NCBI GenBank assembly: GCA_913041495.1
Contig: CAJWHT010000007.1
Span: 1-61,479, forward strand
From: an uncultured Desulfobacteraceae bacterium
GTDB lineage: Bacteria > Desulfobacterota > Desulfobacteria > Desulfobacterales > Desulfobacteraceae
Length of the DNA stretch: 61,479 nucleotides
Direction of reading: 5' to 3'
Shown piece after piece: positions 17,645 to 25,192 of this stretch. The notes under the pieces were generated by a model. The model was not told the DNA's origin. It made no database searches and saw nothing but the letters and a program-made list of their open reading frames with translations. The position numbers and the translations under genes were made by a program. Each line of letters starts with the position of its first letter. The stretch's first letter is position 1.

Positions 17645-17683
17645 AAAAAGCGGAAAGGCCCTGGATGGGCCTTTCCGCTTTTT
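17645..17683. terminator. Strong bidirectional terminator
   Basis: A perfect 17-bp stem (17645-17661 with 17667-17683, loop TGGAT) has an A-run on the left arm and a T-run on the right arm. It therefore terminates in both directions. It separates the GlrKR-like operon from the convergent small exported protein gene. Confidence 0.93.
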
Positions 17684-17718
17684 ACCCTCAGGGTATCTGC
17701 GGCGACCAAATATCCGTC

Positions 17719-18087
17719 TTAGTTTGCCACGGTGACTTCTTTTACGAAGATACGGGCGCCTGCCTCATTTTTCTCCAGGTCACCGCTGATGCTCACCAGC
17801 TTGCCGATCATCTTGTCCAGGGTTTCCTTATCCATTCCTTCAACGTTTCCGAACCCGGATAGCTGATAGGTTTCTTTTCCGTCAAAGAGGGCCAGTCCCT
17901 CTTCGGTTTTTTCCATCACCCCCCTGACTTTGATGGGGCCGGGGGCCACTTCGGCCGCAGCCGGGGTTTCCATGACTTTGGCCGAGGCTTTGTCCGTCGT
18001 TTTCTGTTTCTGGTCTCCGCTGGCAAGGGCCAGTGCTGTCATTCCTAAAACTGCGATAATGATTCCGGTGGTAATAATGTGTTTCAT
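17719..18087 (-). CDS. Small exported protein, sigma-54 controlled
   Basis: A 122-residue protein with a clear signal peptide (IITTGIIIAVLGMTALALAS) and an Ala/Lys-rich linker. A compact beta domain of about 70 residues follows (IKVRGVMEKTEEGLALFDGKE, then GKLVSISGDLEKN and ARIFVKEVTVAN). The pattern of strands suggests an OB-like fold of periplasmic type. No family was recognised. A perfect ribosome site (AAGGAGATAAACC) precedes the ATG, and a canonical sigma-54 promoter lies 60 bases upstream. It is divergent from the PilZ-like/Pal-like pair and probably shares their activator. A role in envelope response is inferred from context only. Confidence 0.75.
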   Translation of the reverse strand: MKHIITTGIIIAVLGMTALALASGDQKQKTTDKASAKVMETPAAAEVAPGPIKVRGVMEKTEEGLALFDGKETYQLSGFGNVEGMDKETLDKMIGKLVSISGDLEKNEAGARIFVKEVTVAN

Positions 18088-18147
18088 TGGTTTATCTCCT
18101 TAATTTTTTGGTGTACAACGGGTCGCCAAATTACCTGTCCTGATGAT

Positions 18148-18163
18148 AGCAACGCCTGTGCCA
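18148..18163 (-). promoter_or_regulatory. Sigma-54 promoter of the small exported protein gene
   Basis: On the minus strand the sequence reads TGGCACAGGCGTTGCT, a full match to TGGCAC-N5-TTGCW. It is one of a divergent pair with the promoter at 18401. Confidence 0.85.
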
Positions 18164-18228
18164 GAGTGGTAATCGTTTGTTTTTAAAGGGTGTTTTGGTT
18201 TTATCAGGTTCGAAATTCTTAAGCGCAA

Positions 18229-18338
18229 GTTACGAAAACATCCCCCCAAGGGTTACTTTTTTTGCATCCCCGTCTGTTTTCCGGCTTCGTTCCGGTAAGG
18301 TGCAAATTTCGTAACCCGGGGTGCTGTTTTCGTAACCC
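18229..18338. promoter_or_regulatory. Repeated activator-type sites between divergent sigma-54 promoters
   Basis: The nonamer TTTCGTAAC occurs three times. Two direct copies start at 18307 and 18328, extend to TTTCGTAACCC, and are exactly 21 bp (two helical turns) apart. One inverted copy lies at 18229-18237. The right-hand pair ends 63 bp before the plus-strand promoter. The inverted copy begins 66 bp before the minus-strand promoter. Each copy thus has the same orientation and distance to the promoter it faces. This is how an enhancer for a sigma-54 activator would look; the neighbouring GlrR-like protein is the natural candidate. Confidence 0.6.
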
Positions 18339-18400
18339 TGAATGAGGAGATGACCGTGCCTTTTTTGTGAATTATATTGAAATTCAGCCGGTTAGTTTTC

Positions 18401-18416
18401 TGGCACACAAGTTGCC
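18401..18416 (+). promoter_or_regulatory. Sigma-54 promoter of the PilZ-like/Pal-like operon
   Basis: TGGCACACAAGTTGCC matches the -24/-12 consensus at all positions except the last base. It lies 68 bases upstream of the TTG start at 18485. Confidence 0.8.
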
Positions 18417-18484
18417 AATGTAGGGGATGAAATTACAGTTAAAAATTTGCGTATATCAGACGGAAGAAAGGAGAAACTTATATT

Positions 18485-18817
18485 TTGGAACTTAAGGAGA
18501 AGACGGCAGCCTATACCAGCGCGGAGTTCCGTCTGGATAGTCCGGGTATATTCTTTCAGTTTAAACTGCGGACCATGGCGGAAGAGCCCATGTTCGCCCT
18601 GGTAAATAAGGAATCAAAGGCCATGGGGTCCCTCACCCCCGGGGACCTGATTCCCATGATCTACCATTTCGGGGATAAAACCATACCGGCTGAACAGCGG
18701 ATCACCCGGATCAAATCGGTCCGAGACGGCAGCCGTATCGGCTATGAGGATTACTATATCGTTGCCCTGGAAATAAACGAAAATCTCTATGAAAGACCCA
18801 TCAAGGAGGCGCAATGA
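18485..18817 (+). CDS. Small PilZ-like protein (tentative)
   Basis: A 110-residue protein without a signal peptide or membrane segment. The order FRLDSPGIFFQFKLRTM, FALVNKESKAMGSLTPGD, ITRIKSVRDG and YIVALEINE resembles the small divergent PilZ-like proteins frequent in Desulfobacterota. The cyclic-di-GMP-binding RxxxR and DxSxxG motifs are not convincingly present. The start appears to be TTG at 18485, eleven bases after AAAGGAG. Its stop overlaps the next start (ATGA), so it is translationally coupled to the lipoprotein gene and driven by the sigma-54 promoter at 18401. Function is unknown. Confidence 0.62.
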   Translation: MELKEKTAAYTSAEFRLDSPGIFFQFKLRTMAEEPMFALVNKESKAMGSLTPGDLIPMIYHFGDKTIPAEQRITRIKSVRDGSRIGYEDYYIVALEINENLYERPIKEAQ

Positions 18818-19446
18818 AATTTACAATTAAGCTAATGCCCCTGATCATCCTGGCAGGCCTTGTAACGCTTGCGGCCTGCGGCAAACAAAAGATCCCGGTA
18901 AATGCAGGCGGCCCTGCACAGCAGGAGGCCGGCGCCGCAGACGGAACCAAAGCCCCGGCGGATGAGACCCTGGCAGACGATGGCAGCAGAATTCAAGCTT
19001 CGGAAATCCAAGAACACCTGGCCCTAAAAAAAGCCGCTGAAAAGCAAGCGGAAATGAAAAGGCGGGAAGCGGCAAAACAGGCATTCACCGGGCACCACAT
19101 CCTCTTTTCCTTTGACAGCGCCCACCTGGATGACACCGCCAAAAAACTGGTTCGGGAAAAAGCGGCCTGGCTGGCACAAAACCCTGCCGTCTCCGTGATG
19201 GTGGAAGGCCATTGCGACCAGAGGGGCACCACGGTTTACAACCTGGCCCTCGGGGAGCGCCGGGCCCTGGCGGTAAAAAACTATCTGGAAGCCCTCGGCA
19301 TCGAGCGAAACCGGGTGTCCTGGGTCAGCTTCGGTGAGGAACGCCCCTTACACAACGGAGGCGATGAGGCCGCCCACAGCCTGAACCGCCGGGCACAGTT
19401 CCGCATCCAGCCCCCCGGGGATGCCATGCAGACCGCCTGGAACTAA
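18814..19446 (+). CDS. Pal-like OmpA-domain lipoprotein
   Basis: A 210-residue lipoprotein with the lipobox LAAC (C22), an Ala-rich linker, a charged helix (about 65-90) and a C-terminal OmpA/Pal peptidoglycan-binding domain (about 92-205). The domain shows ILFSFDSAHLDD, then VEGHCDQRGTTVYNLALGER and NRVSWVSFGEERP. Pal anchors the outer membrane to peptidoglycan. This copy is not in a tol operon and is coupled to the PilZ-like gene under sigma-54 control, so it is probably a specialised paralogue induced under envelope stress. That inference fits the adjacent GlrKR-like system. Confidence 0.88.
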   Translation: MKFTIKLMPLIILAGLVTLAACGKQKIPVNAGGPAQQEAGAADGTKAPADETLADDGSRIQASEIQEHLALKKAAEKQAEMKRREAAKQAFTGHHILFSFDSAHLDDTAKKLVREKAAWLAQNPAVSVMVEGHCDQRGTTVYNLALGERRALAVKNYLEALGIERNRVSWVSFGEERPLHNGGDEAAHSLNRRAQFRIQPPGDAMQTAWN

Positions 19447-19542
19447 TTTGGACCGGAGATTTTACGGCCCATCATTTTACCCTCTCCCATAGCTTACCAT
19501 CCGTGCATACCAAACCGGTGAACTCCCCGGTTTAAACGGCAC

Positions 19543-19600
19543 AACCCGGCAGGGAAACCAAACGGCATTGCCCTCGCGCCGCTCCCTGCCGGGTTCCTTT
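19543..19600 (+). terminator. Hairpin between convergent genes
   Basis: A perfect 13-bp stem (19543-19555 with 19583-19595, loop of 27) is followed by CCTTTAT. The long loop and short T-run make it a moderate terminator between the Pal-like gene and the convergent aldehyde dehydrogenase gene. Confidence 0.5.
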
Positions 19601-19611
19601 ATCACAGCCGC

Positions 19612-21576
19612 CTAATCGCGACCCTTCTTAGCCAGCTTGCCCACATAAGACTCCAGCTTCAATCCGCTGATGGCAAACTTCACAAAATTCACAATACTTT
19701 TGGGGGAATAAAGCGCCCGGGTCAGATCAGAAAAAATCTGATACTTCTTCGGGGTGTAGGGGAACCAGTTGGCCTCCATCTTCTTTGAATCCTTATCCAC
19801 GAGGATCGCCTTGATATTGGTAAAGGCATAAAACCCGAATTCGCCTTTATACCTGCCGAAGCCGCTCTTCTGAACGCCGCCGAAGGGCAGGGCATGGTTG
19901 CCCTCGGTGAGCATGACATTGTTGATGGAGACGTTACCCGTATAAATGGCCCGGGCGACCCTGTCGGCCCGTTTCAGATCCTTGGACCAAACCGAGGCGG
20001 ACAAGCCGTACTCCGGATCATTGGCGAGATTAATGGCCTGGGATTCACTGGAGAAGGGATAGATGGGCAAAAGCGGCCCGAAGTTCTCCTCCTGGTCGAT
20101 AAGCATATCCGGGGTGACGCCTTCCACGATCATGGGGGGAACAAGGTCGCTGTCGCCATCCCAGTCTGCGCCGGTCAGGAAGACCGCACCTTTTTCCTTG
20201 GCATCGGCCACCTGGGCGGCGATTGCCTCTACCTGGCCCCGGGTGCACATGGGGCCGATGTCGGCGCTGCCGTCGTTGTCCCGTTTCTGGACAAGTTTTT
20301 GGGTTTCCCGGATCAGGGTCTCCTTAAAGGATTCATAGATATTTTCATGGACAAAGAGGCGTTCCACCGAGGTGCAGGACTGGCCGGTGGTGGTAAAGGC
20401 CCCCCAGACGGCGCCGGCCACGGCCCGGTCAATATTGACGTCGTCGAACACCACCATGGGGTCTTTGCCCCCCAGCTCCAGTTCCACCGGGATCAGGTGC
20501 TCGGCCGCCTTTTTCATGATGTGTTTTCCCACGGACTGGCTGCCGATGAGGAAGATTTTGTCCGGCTTGCCGTCCACCAGGGCATCCCCGACTTTGCTGC
20601 CGCTGCCGTAGACTACCTGGACCCAGCCCGGCTTAAAGCTGGCCTTGGCCAAAAGTTCCTCCACCAGGCCCGTGAGGGGGGTGGCGGAAGAGGGTTTGAA
20701 AACCACGGCGTTGCCGGCGATAAAGGCCTGGGTGATGGGAACGATGGCCTGGTAAAAGGGGTAGTTCCAGGGAGAGATGAGCAGCGCTGTGCCCAGGGGC
20801 TCGAAAAAGACCTTGGAGGATTTGCCCATCAGGGCCAGGGGGGTGGGGACCTTCCGGTCTCCCAGATGCTTGACCGCGTTTTTCTCCAGGTAATCCAGGA
20901 AGTCCAGGGTGCCGAAGATTTCAGCGGTGATGGCATCGAACCTGGATTTGCCGGTATCTGCCTGGAGGCGGTCCAGGATATACTCCTGGTTTTCCAGGAT
21001 CACGGCCTTGAGGGCGGTGATGAATTCCACCCGCTTTTTAACGGGCCAGTCCCGGATCTCGGACTGTGCGGCCCGGGCCTTTTCATAGACGGCGGTGATA
21101 TCTTCGCTGGACGGATCTTCCAGGTTTACGGACATGGCCTTTTCCGGCAGTTCATCCTCCCGGAGCACCAGCTTGGGGTGCCAGTCAATGGCGTCGTGAA
21201 CCTTTTTGCCGGTGTAGCCCGGGGCGGTGAGGTTGGCATAATAGGGGGAAAATACCGCCCCCTTGATCCCGATTTCCAGCATGCGAAGGGCAGCGCCCAA
21301 AGGCCCGGGGAAACTGCCGCTGCGGTTGCACAGGGCAAAGATCAGGCGGATTTTCCATCGGGGCGTCCAGCGGAAGAGGAAGAGCAGCAGCCGCAGGCCT
21401 CCGAGGTCATCCGGGGAAAGGTAGGCCGCCATTTTATCCATGTGGTCGATGCAGCCGGTGTCGGAAAAGGCGGGGGAGGTTTCCGTGCCGGGCAGCATGA
21501 TGTCCCCGGCTTTGATCAGGCCCCTGAGCTGTGCCTGTGAGAAATATTTTGAAACGGGCAGGGTTGAATATGTCAT
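19612..21576 (-). CDS. Aldehyde dehydrogenase with N-terminal gluconate-dehydrogenase-subunit-3-like domain
   Basis: A 654-residue protein, about 150 longer than usual aldehyde dehydrogenases. The C-terminal 500 residues are a complete NAD(P)-dependent ALDH: PWNYPFYQ, GSQSVGK, the general base in LELGGKDP, the nucleophile in TTGQSCTSVER, and LPFGGVQKSGFGRYKGE. The first 130 residues (LRGLIKAGDIMLPGTETSP, then YLSPDDLGGLRLLLFLFRW) resemble the small subunit-3-like domain that accompanies GMC-type membrane dehydrogenases. The adjacent upstream gene is a GMC oxidoreductase. Together they could oxidise an alcohol to an acid through a bound aldehyde. The C-terminal basic tail may touch the membrane. 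It is the last gene of the TetR-led operon. Confidence 0.85.
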   Translation of the reverse strand: MTYSTLPVSKYFSQAQLRGLIKAGDIMLPGTETSPAFSDTGCIDHMDKMAAYLSPDDLGGLRLLLFLFRWTPRWKIRLIFALCNRSGSFPGPLGAALRMLEIGIKGAVFSPYYANLTAPGYTGKKVHDAIDWHPKLVLREDELPEKAMSVNLEDPSSEDITAVYEKARAAQSEIRDWPVKKRVEFITALKAVILENQEYILDRLQADTGKSRFDAITAEIFGTLDFLDYLEKNAVKHLGDRKVPTPLALMGKSSKVFFEPLGTALLISPWNYPFYQAIVPITQAFIAGNAVVFKPSSATPLTGLVEELLAKASFKPGWVQVVYGSGSKVGDALVDGKPDKIFLIGSQSVGKHIMKKAAEHLIPVELELGGKDPMVVFDDVNIDRAVAGAVWGAFTTTGQSCTSVERLFVHENIYESFKETLIRETQKLVQKRDNDGSADIGPMCTRGQVEAIAAQVADAKEKGAVFLTGADWDGDSDLVPPMIVEGVTPDMLIDQEENFGPLLPIYPFSSESQAINLANDPEYGLSASVWSKDLKRADRVARAIYTGNVSINNVMLTEGNHALPFGGVQKSGFGRYKGEFGFYAFTNIKAILVDKDSKKMEANWFPYTPKKYQIFSDLTRALYSPKSIVNFVKFAISGLKLESYVGKLAKKGRD

Positions 21577-21684
21577 GGGATATTCCTTATATAATGTTTA
21601 TATGAAAGAACCACACAACCAATTGAAATCTTTCATAGTTTGTTGTGGATACACTGAATAACATTCATGGGTGGCCCATGGCCG

Positions 21685-23097
21685 TTATTGGCCGTAATTC
21701 GTCTGTTTGAGAATGGCGTCCGCCGCCCGTTTGGACATGGCCATGATGGTCAGGGACGGGTTGATGCCCGGGGCGTTGGGGAATATCGAAGAATCCGCCG
21801 CAAAAATATGGGAATGGCCGTGGAGGTGGAAATCCGGGCTGACCACCGAGGTGGCGGGGTCCGTTCCCATGGCGCAGCAGCCCATGAGGTGGAGGCCGAT
21901 GCCGAAGCGGCCGTGGATGATTTCCCTGGCATTGGTGGACTTGAAAATGTTTTCAATCACCCGGGTGCCCTTGTCCTGACGCCTGCGGTCCTCCTCGTTC
22001 TGGACCTTGCGGATCAGGGCCTTTCCTTTCCGGTTCACCTTTATCCGGCCCGGATGGGTATCCCGGGTGCAGACCTCGATGCAGGCGAAGTGAGAGAGTT
22101 TTTCCATGGCCTCCTGGTGGGGCAGGCCGAAGTCGGGCACCAGAAGGGCGATGGCTTCAGGGCCGGCATAGACGTTTTCCAGCTTGAAGCCTTCTTTTCT
22201 GAACCCCGTGTCGTCGGATTTAAAGGCCTGGAAGGCGCCGGTGTGGGAGTTGATCTTTTCATCGTATACCCCGAAGCTCATGAATTGGGGATGACAGTAA
22301 AAGCCTTTGCCGATGTGGGGCAGTTCCTTGCCGAACCCGGAGTTGAGCAGCAGCCGGGCGTTCCCGATGGCACCGCCCCCAAGCACCAGGTGGCGGCCCC
22401 TGAAGATTGCTTCGCCGCCGCCTTTTTCCAGGCCCAGGACACGGATGTCGCCTTTATTATCTTCCACCCGGATCACCTCGGTGTCGGAAACCAGGGTCAG
22501 GCCGTTTTCCAAAGCGGTTTTGAGAACGGTTTCAGGCGTTGACTGTTTGGAGCCCAGGCGGCAGCCGTTGAGGCATTCAATACAGCAGTTGCCCTCTTCC
22601 AGGCGGCAGTTGGACTGGGCACGGCGCAGGGGGGCATTCTGATAGTTCATGTTCTTGAACCCCTGGTCAAAGATTTCGGCGTTCTTGTTTCTGAATTTGG
22701 CCGGGATTTCCTGGATCTCAATGGCATCTTCCGCCTTGTCGTACCAGGGGGCCATATCTTCAACGTTGAAAAAGTCCACCCCGGACTGGGAGCGCCAGGA
22801 GTTCCAGGCATCCGCATCGAACCTATCCACCAGGGCCTGGTTGACGATGGAGCCGCCTCCCACCACCTTGGGCCTAAGGAAGGCAAGCTTGCAGTCATGT
22901 CCAAGTTCCAGGCCGCCGGACCAGTAGAGCTGGGAGTTGCCGTCCAGGCCGTTGGTGGGGTAAGTTTTCCGGGTGTACTTCTTGCCCGCCTCGATCAGCA
23001 GGCAGTCGGCGCCGGCCCGGCAGAGTTCATCCGCAATGAACGGGCCTGAGATGCCGGCCCCCACGATGATAAAATCAAAAATCCGGAATGGTTCCAC
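21685..23097 (-). CDS. GMC-family FAD oxidoreductase
   Basis: A 470-residue flavoprotein with the ADP-binding loop DFIIVGAGISGPFIADEL at the N-terminus, the GMC loop RPKVVGGGSIVNQ and a C-terminal GMC signature. In the signature, HLMGCCAMGTDP is followed by IFAADSSIFPNAPGINPSLT. A cysteine-rich stretch (NCCIECLNGC, about residues 170-179) suggests a bound metal or Fe-S centre, as in some long-chain alcohol and sterol oxidases. No signal peptide is seen. The probable role is oxidation of a hydrophobic alcohol, with the aldehyde passed to the downstream ALDH 108 bases away. Substrate assignment is inference. Confidence 0.87.
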   Translation of the reverse strand: MEPFRIFDFIIVGAGISGPFIADELCRAGADCLLIEAGKKYTRKTYPTNGLDGNSQLYWSGGLELGHDCKLAFLRPKVVGGGSIVNQALVDRFDADAWNSWRSQSGVDFFNVEDMAPWYDKAEDAIEIQEIPAKFRNKNAEIFDQGFKNMNYQNAPLRRAQSNCRLEEGNCCIECLNGCRLGSKQSTPETVLKTALENGLTLVSDTEVIRVEDNKGDIRVLGLEKGGGEAIFRGRHLVLGGGAIGNARLLLNSGFGKELPHIGKGFYCHPQFMSFGVYDEKINSHTGAFQAFKSDDTGFRKEGFKLENVYAGPEAIALLVPDFGLPHQEAMEKLSHFACIEVCTRDTHPGRIKVNRKGKALIRKVQNEEDRRRQDKGTRVIENIFKSTNAREIIHGRFGIGLHLMGCCAMGTDPATSVVSPDFHLHGHSHIFAADSSIFPNAPGINPSLTIMAMSKRAADAILKQTNYGQ

Positions 23098-23147
23098 GTC
23101 TCCTCCTTAGGGTGTTGGGGTGATAGTATTCGGGTCTGTCTTGATGG

Positions 23148-24380
23148 TCAGAGAAAGGCCTTGCCCTGCCCCCGGTAAGTCGGGGCGGTACCGATAATAT
23201 TATTGTCCCGGACCAGGGTGATCTGGTTGAACCGTTCACAGAGTTCCCCGGCCTTGGCATGCTGGAAGAATACCGGATCTCCCAGGGTCAGTTCCGGTGC
23301 GTTTTCCGGCAACACCAGATTTTCCGGCAGCACTATGGGGGTCTGAACCTCGCCGGCCCCCTCCATGGGCAGGTAGGACAATCCTTCCGGCATCACAGGC
23401 CAGGGCAAGCGGTTGGGGTTCACTTCCCCGGAGCCCACGTAGCCGCCTCCCAGGCAGGTGACCATGCCCGGCTTGGGGATTCGTACCACCTGGAGGCCGA
23501 AAAAGGCGGCGGGTTCGAAGTTCACCTCGTGGAAATGGGTGAACAGCCCCGGTGCATAAAAAGCAGACCCGGCAGTCACCTCGGTGACGCAAGGATCTTT
23601 GCCCGTGGATTTCAGGCTGCCGCTGCCGCCGCCGTTGACCACCTCAAGGTTCAGGCCCAGCGATTTCAGCCGTTTGATGATATCGGTTCTCCGCCGGGTC
23701 AGCTCCCCGACGGACCTGCGCTTGAAGGTTCTTAAAAACAAATTTTTCAGCCCCTGTCCGGGAACGGCGTCGTTCAGCGAGGCGATCTGTGCCTCGTACC
23801 CCATGATGCCGGTGATCTTGATGCCGGTCAGTTCCCGGGCCGCTTCGGCCAGCTCAACCACCTGGTCTGGTGTATAAAGGGGGCTTCGGCGGACGCCCAA
23901 ATGGACCCGCTGCCCAAAGGTGCGGAAGGACATGTCCACATCCAGGCAGACCTTGAGGACGACCCCGGCCCGGTTCCCGGCCCCGGAAATGAGTTTGAGG
24001 TGGTCAAGGGAGTCGGCCATCAGGGAGATATTGGCACCGGCCCGGGTTTTTTCGACGAATAAATCAAGATCGCCGGGCTGAACGGAAGGATAGGCCACGA
24101 TGATATCATCCAGGCCGTTGTCGATAAGGAAAGCGGCTTCTTCCACAGTAAAGGCGAGAACGCCTCTGTATGCAGGGCCGCCGATGTCAAATACCCGTTT
24201 TAACAACTCAAGGCAGCGGATGCTCTTGGAGGCCACCCGGATGGTTTTGCCGGTGGCGGCCTGGGTGGACGCCACATAGGCCACGTTCCGGTCGAACCGG
24301 TCCAGGTCCACGAAGGCCAGGGGAAACCGGGCGCTTCTGAAAATCTCTTTATAGATACCGTACCTGTTGTGCCAGTCCAT
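23148..24380 (-). CDS. PLP enzyme of the amino acid deaminase/D-threonine aldolase type
   Basis: A 410-residue fold-III (alanine-racemase-like) PLP enzyme. The PLP lysine is K52 in IRVASKSIRC, close to the N-terminus as expected. The C-terminal D-serine-dehydratase-like domain contains a metal-site type motif (FFQHAKAGELCERFN). Relatives are annotated as amino acid deaminase/aldolase and sit beside FAD oxidases in actinobacteria and proteobacteria. It may release an aldehyde or alcohol from a hydroxy-amino acid for the GMC and ALDH enzymes downstream, but the substrate is not known. It lies 18 bases after the TetR gene in the same operon. Confidence 0.8.
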   Translation of the reverse strand: MDWHNRYGIYKEIFRSARFPLAFVDLDRFDRNVAYVASTQAATGKTIRVASKSIRCLELLKRVFDIGGPAYRGVLAFTVEEAAFLIDNGLDDIIVAYPSVQPGDLDLFVEKTRAGANISLMADSLDHLKLISGAGNRAGVVLKVCLDVDMSFRTFGQRVHLGVRRSPLYTPDQVVELAEAARELTGIKITGIMGYEAQIASLNDAVPGQGLKNLFLRTFKRRSVGELTRRRTDIIKRLKSLGLNLEVVNGGGSGSLKSTGKDPCVTEVTAGSAFYAPGLFTHFHEVNFEPAAFFGLQVVRIPKPGMVTCLGGGYVGSGEVNPNRLPWPVMPEGLSYLPMEGAGEVQTPIVLPENLVLPENAPELTLGDPVFFQHAKAGELCERFNQITLVRDNNIIGTAPTYRGQGKAFL

Positions 24381-24398
24381 GCGTCTCCTCCCTTGGGT

Positions 24399-25007
24399 TT
24401 ACCCGGCTGATAAGTTGCCGGCCGTGTCGATGAAAAAGCGGATGATGTTCCGGGTGGTCTCCAGGGTTTTTGTAAGATCCACCGCCTCAGGGTCGGCAAA
24501 CCACTGGAGTTCGATACCTTCGTGAATGGCCACCACGGTGGCGGCAAGCAACTGCTTTTTTTCCGGCGCAAGGCTGCTGAATCCCGGCATCAGTTCCAGG
24601 TGGGTCGTGATCGCCTCCCTGAACCCGTTGAACAGTTCCGCCAGGGTCTGCCTAACCTTCGGGTTCTGGCGCGCCACAACGCAGCACTCCAGAAAAAAAC
24701 CGGTGTGTGCATCACCGATCATCCCGTTGGAAAAGATGAACTCAAGCCCTGTGTCCGGTGCTGCTGATCCTGCAGCCGCCATCCGGGTCCGGAACTCTTT
24801 AAAGCATTGCTCCGCGAACCAGGTCACGGCCTCTTCAATGATCTCTTCTCTGTTGCTGAAATAATGATGGAGGGTGGAGGGCTGAACCCCGGCCCGGGTG
24901 GCGATTTTCCGGATGGAGGCGTTGGCCGCCCCCTGTTCCACCACACTATGGTAAAAGGCCTGGATGATCTGGATCCGCCTTTCGTCTGCTTTGCTCTTTC
25001 TTCCCAT
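24399..25007 (-). CDS. TetR-family transcriptional regulator
   Basis: A 202-residue regulator with the TetR N-terminal helix-turn-helix (about 28-60: ASIRKIATRAGVQPSTLHHY and FSNREEIIEEAV). The ligand domain is helical (FFLECCVVARQNPKVRQTL). It is the first gene of the operon with the PLP, GMC and ALDH enzymes. Its promoter overlaps a 26-bp dyad, so it probably represses its own operon until a ligand (perhaps an alcohol, aldehyde or fatty compound) binds. Confidence 0.9.
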   Translation of the reverse strand: MGRKSKADERRIQIIQAFYHSVVEQGAANASIRKIATRAGVQPSTLHHYFSNREEIIEEAVTWFAEQCFKEFRTRMAAAGSAAPDTGLEFIFSNGMIGDAHTGFFLECCVVARQNPKVRQTLAELFNGFREAITTHLELMPGFSSLAPEKKQLLAATVVAIHEGIELQWFADPEAVDLTKTLETTRNIIRFFIDTAGNLSAG

Positions 25008-25026
25008 GGTTTCCTTTTTGCTTTAA

Positions 25027-25076
25027 AAATTGATCGGACGTATGGCCAATTTATTTTTAAAAAGAGGAGATGTCAA
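25027..25076 (-). promoter_or_regulatory. Promoter and candidate TetR operator
   Basis: On the minus strand TTGACA (25071-25076) and TAAATT (25048-25053) are 17 bases apart, a strong sigma-70 promoter. An interrupted dyad AAATTG...CAATTT (25027-25052) has six perfect outer pairs and an ACGT centre. It covers the -10 and start region and ends 20 bases before the regulator's ATG. The layout fits autorepression. Confidence 0.7.
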
Positions 25077-25192
25077 CCGTTTTTTTAAGTCATTCCGGTA
25101 CCCCCACCGTTTACACGCATGGCCCATCGGTGGTATGACTTGTACACTGGTGCCGCCGGCGATTTTTTATGACAACCCTTTGAGGAGTACCC

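Noticed and set aside
19894-21540. 548-codon plus-strand frame opposite the aldehyde dehydrogenase gene
   Set aside because: Low-complexity Gly/His-rich antisense translation of a well-conserved enzyme gene.
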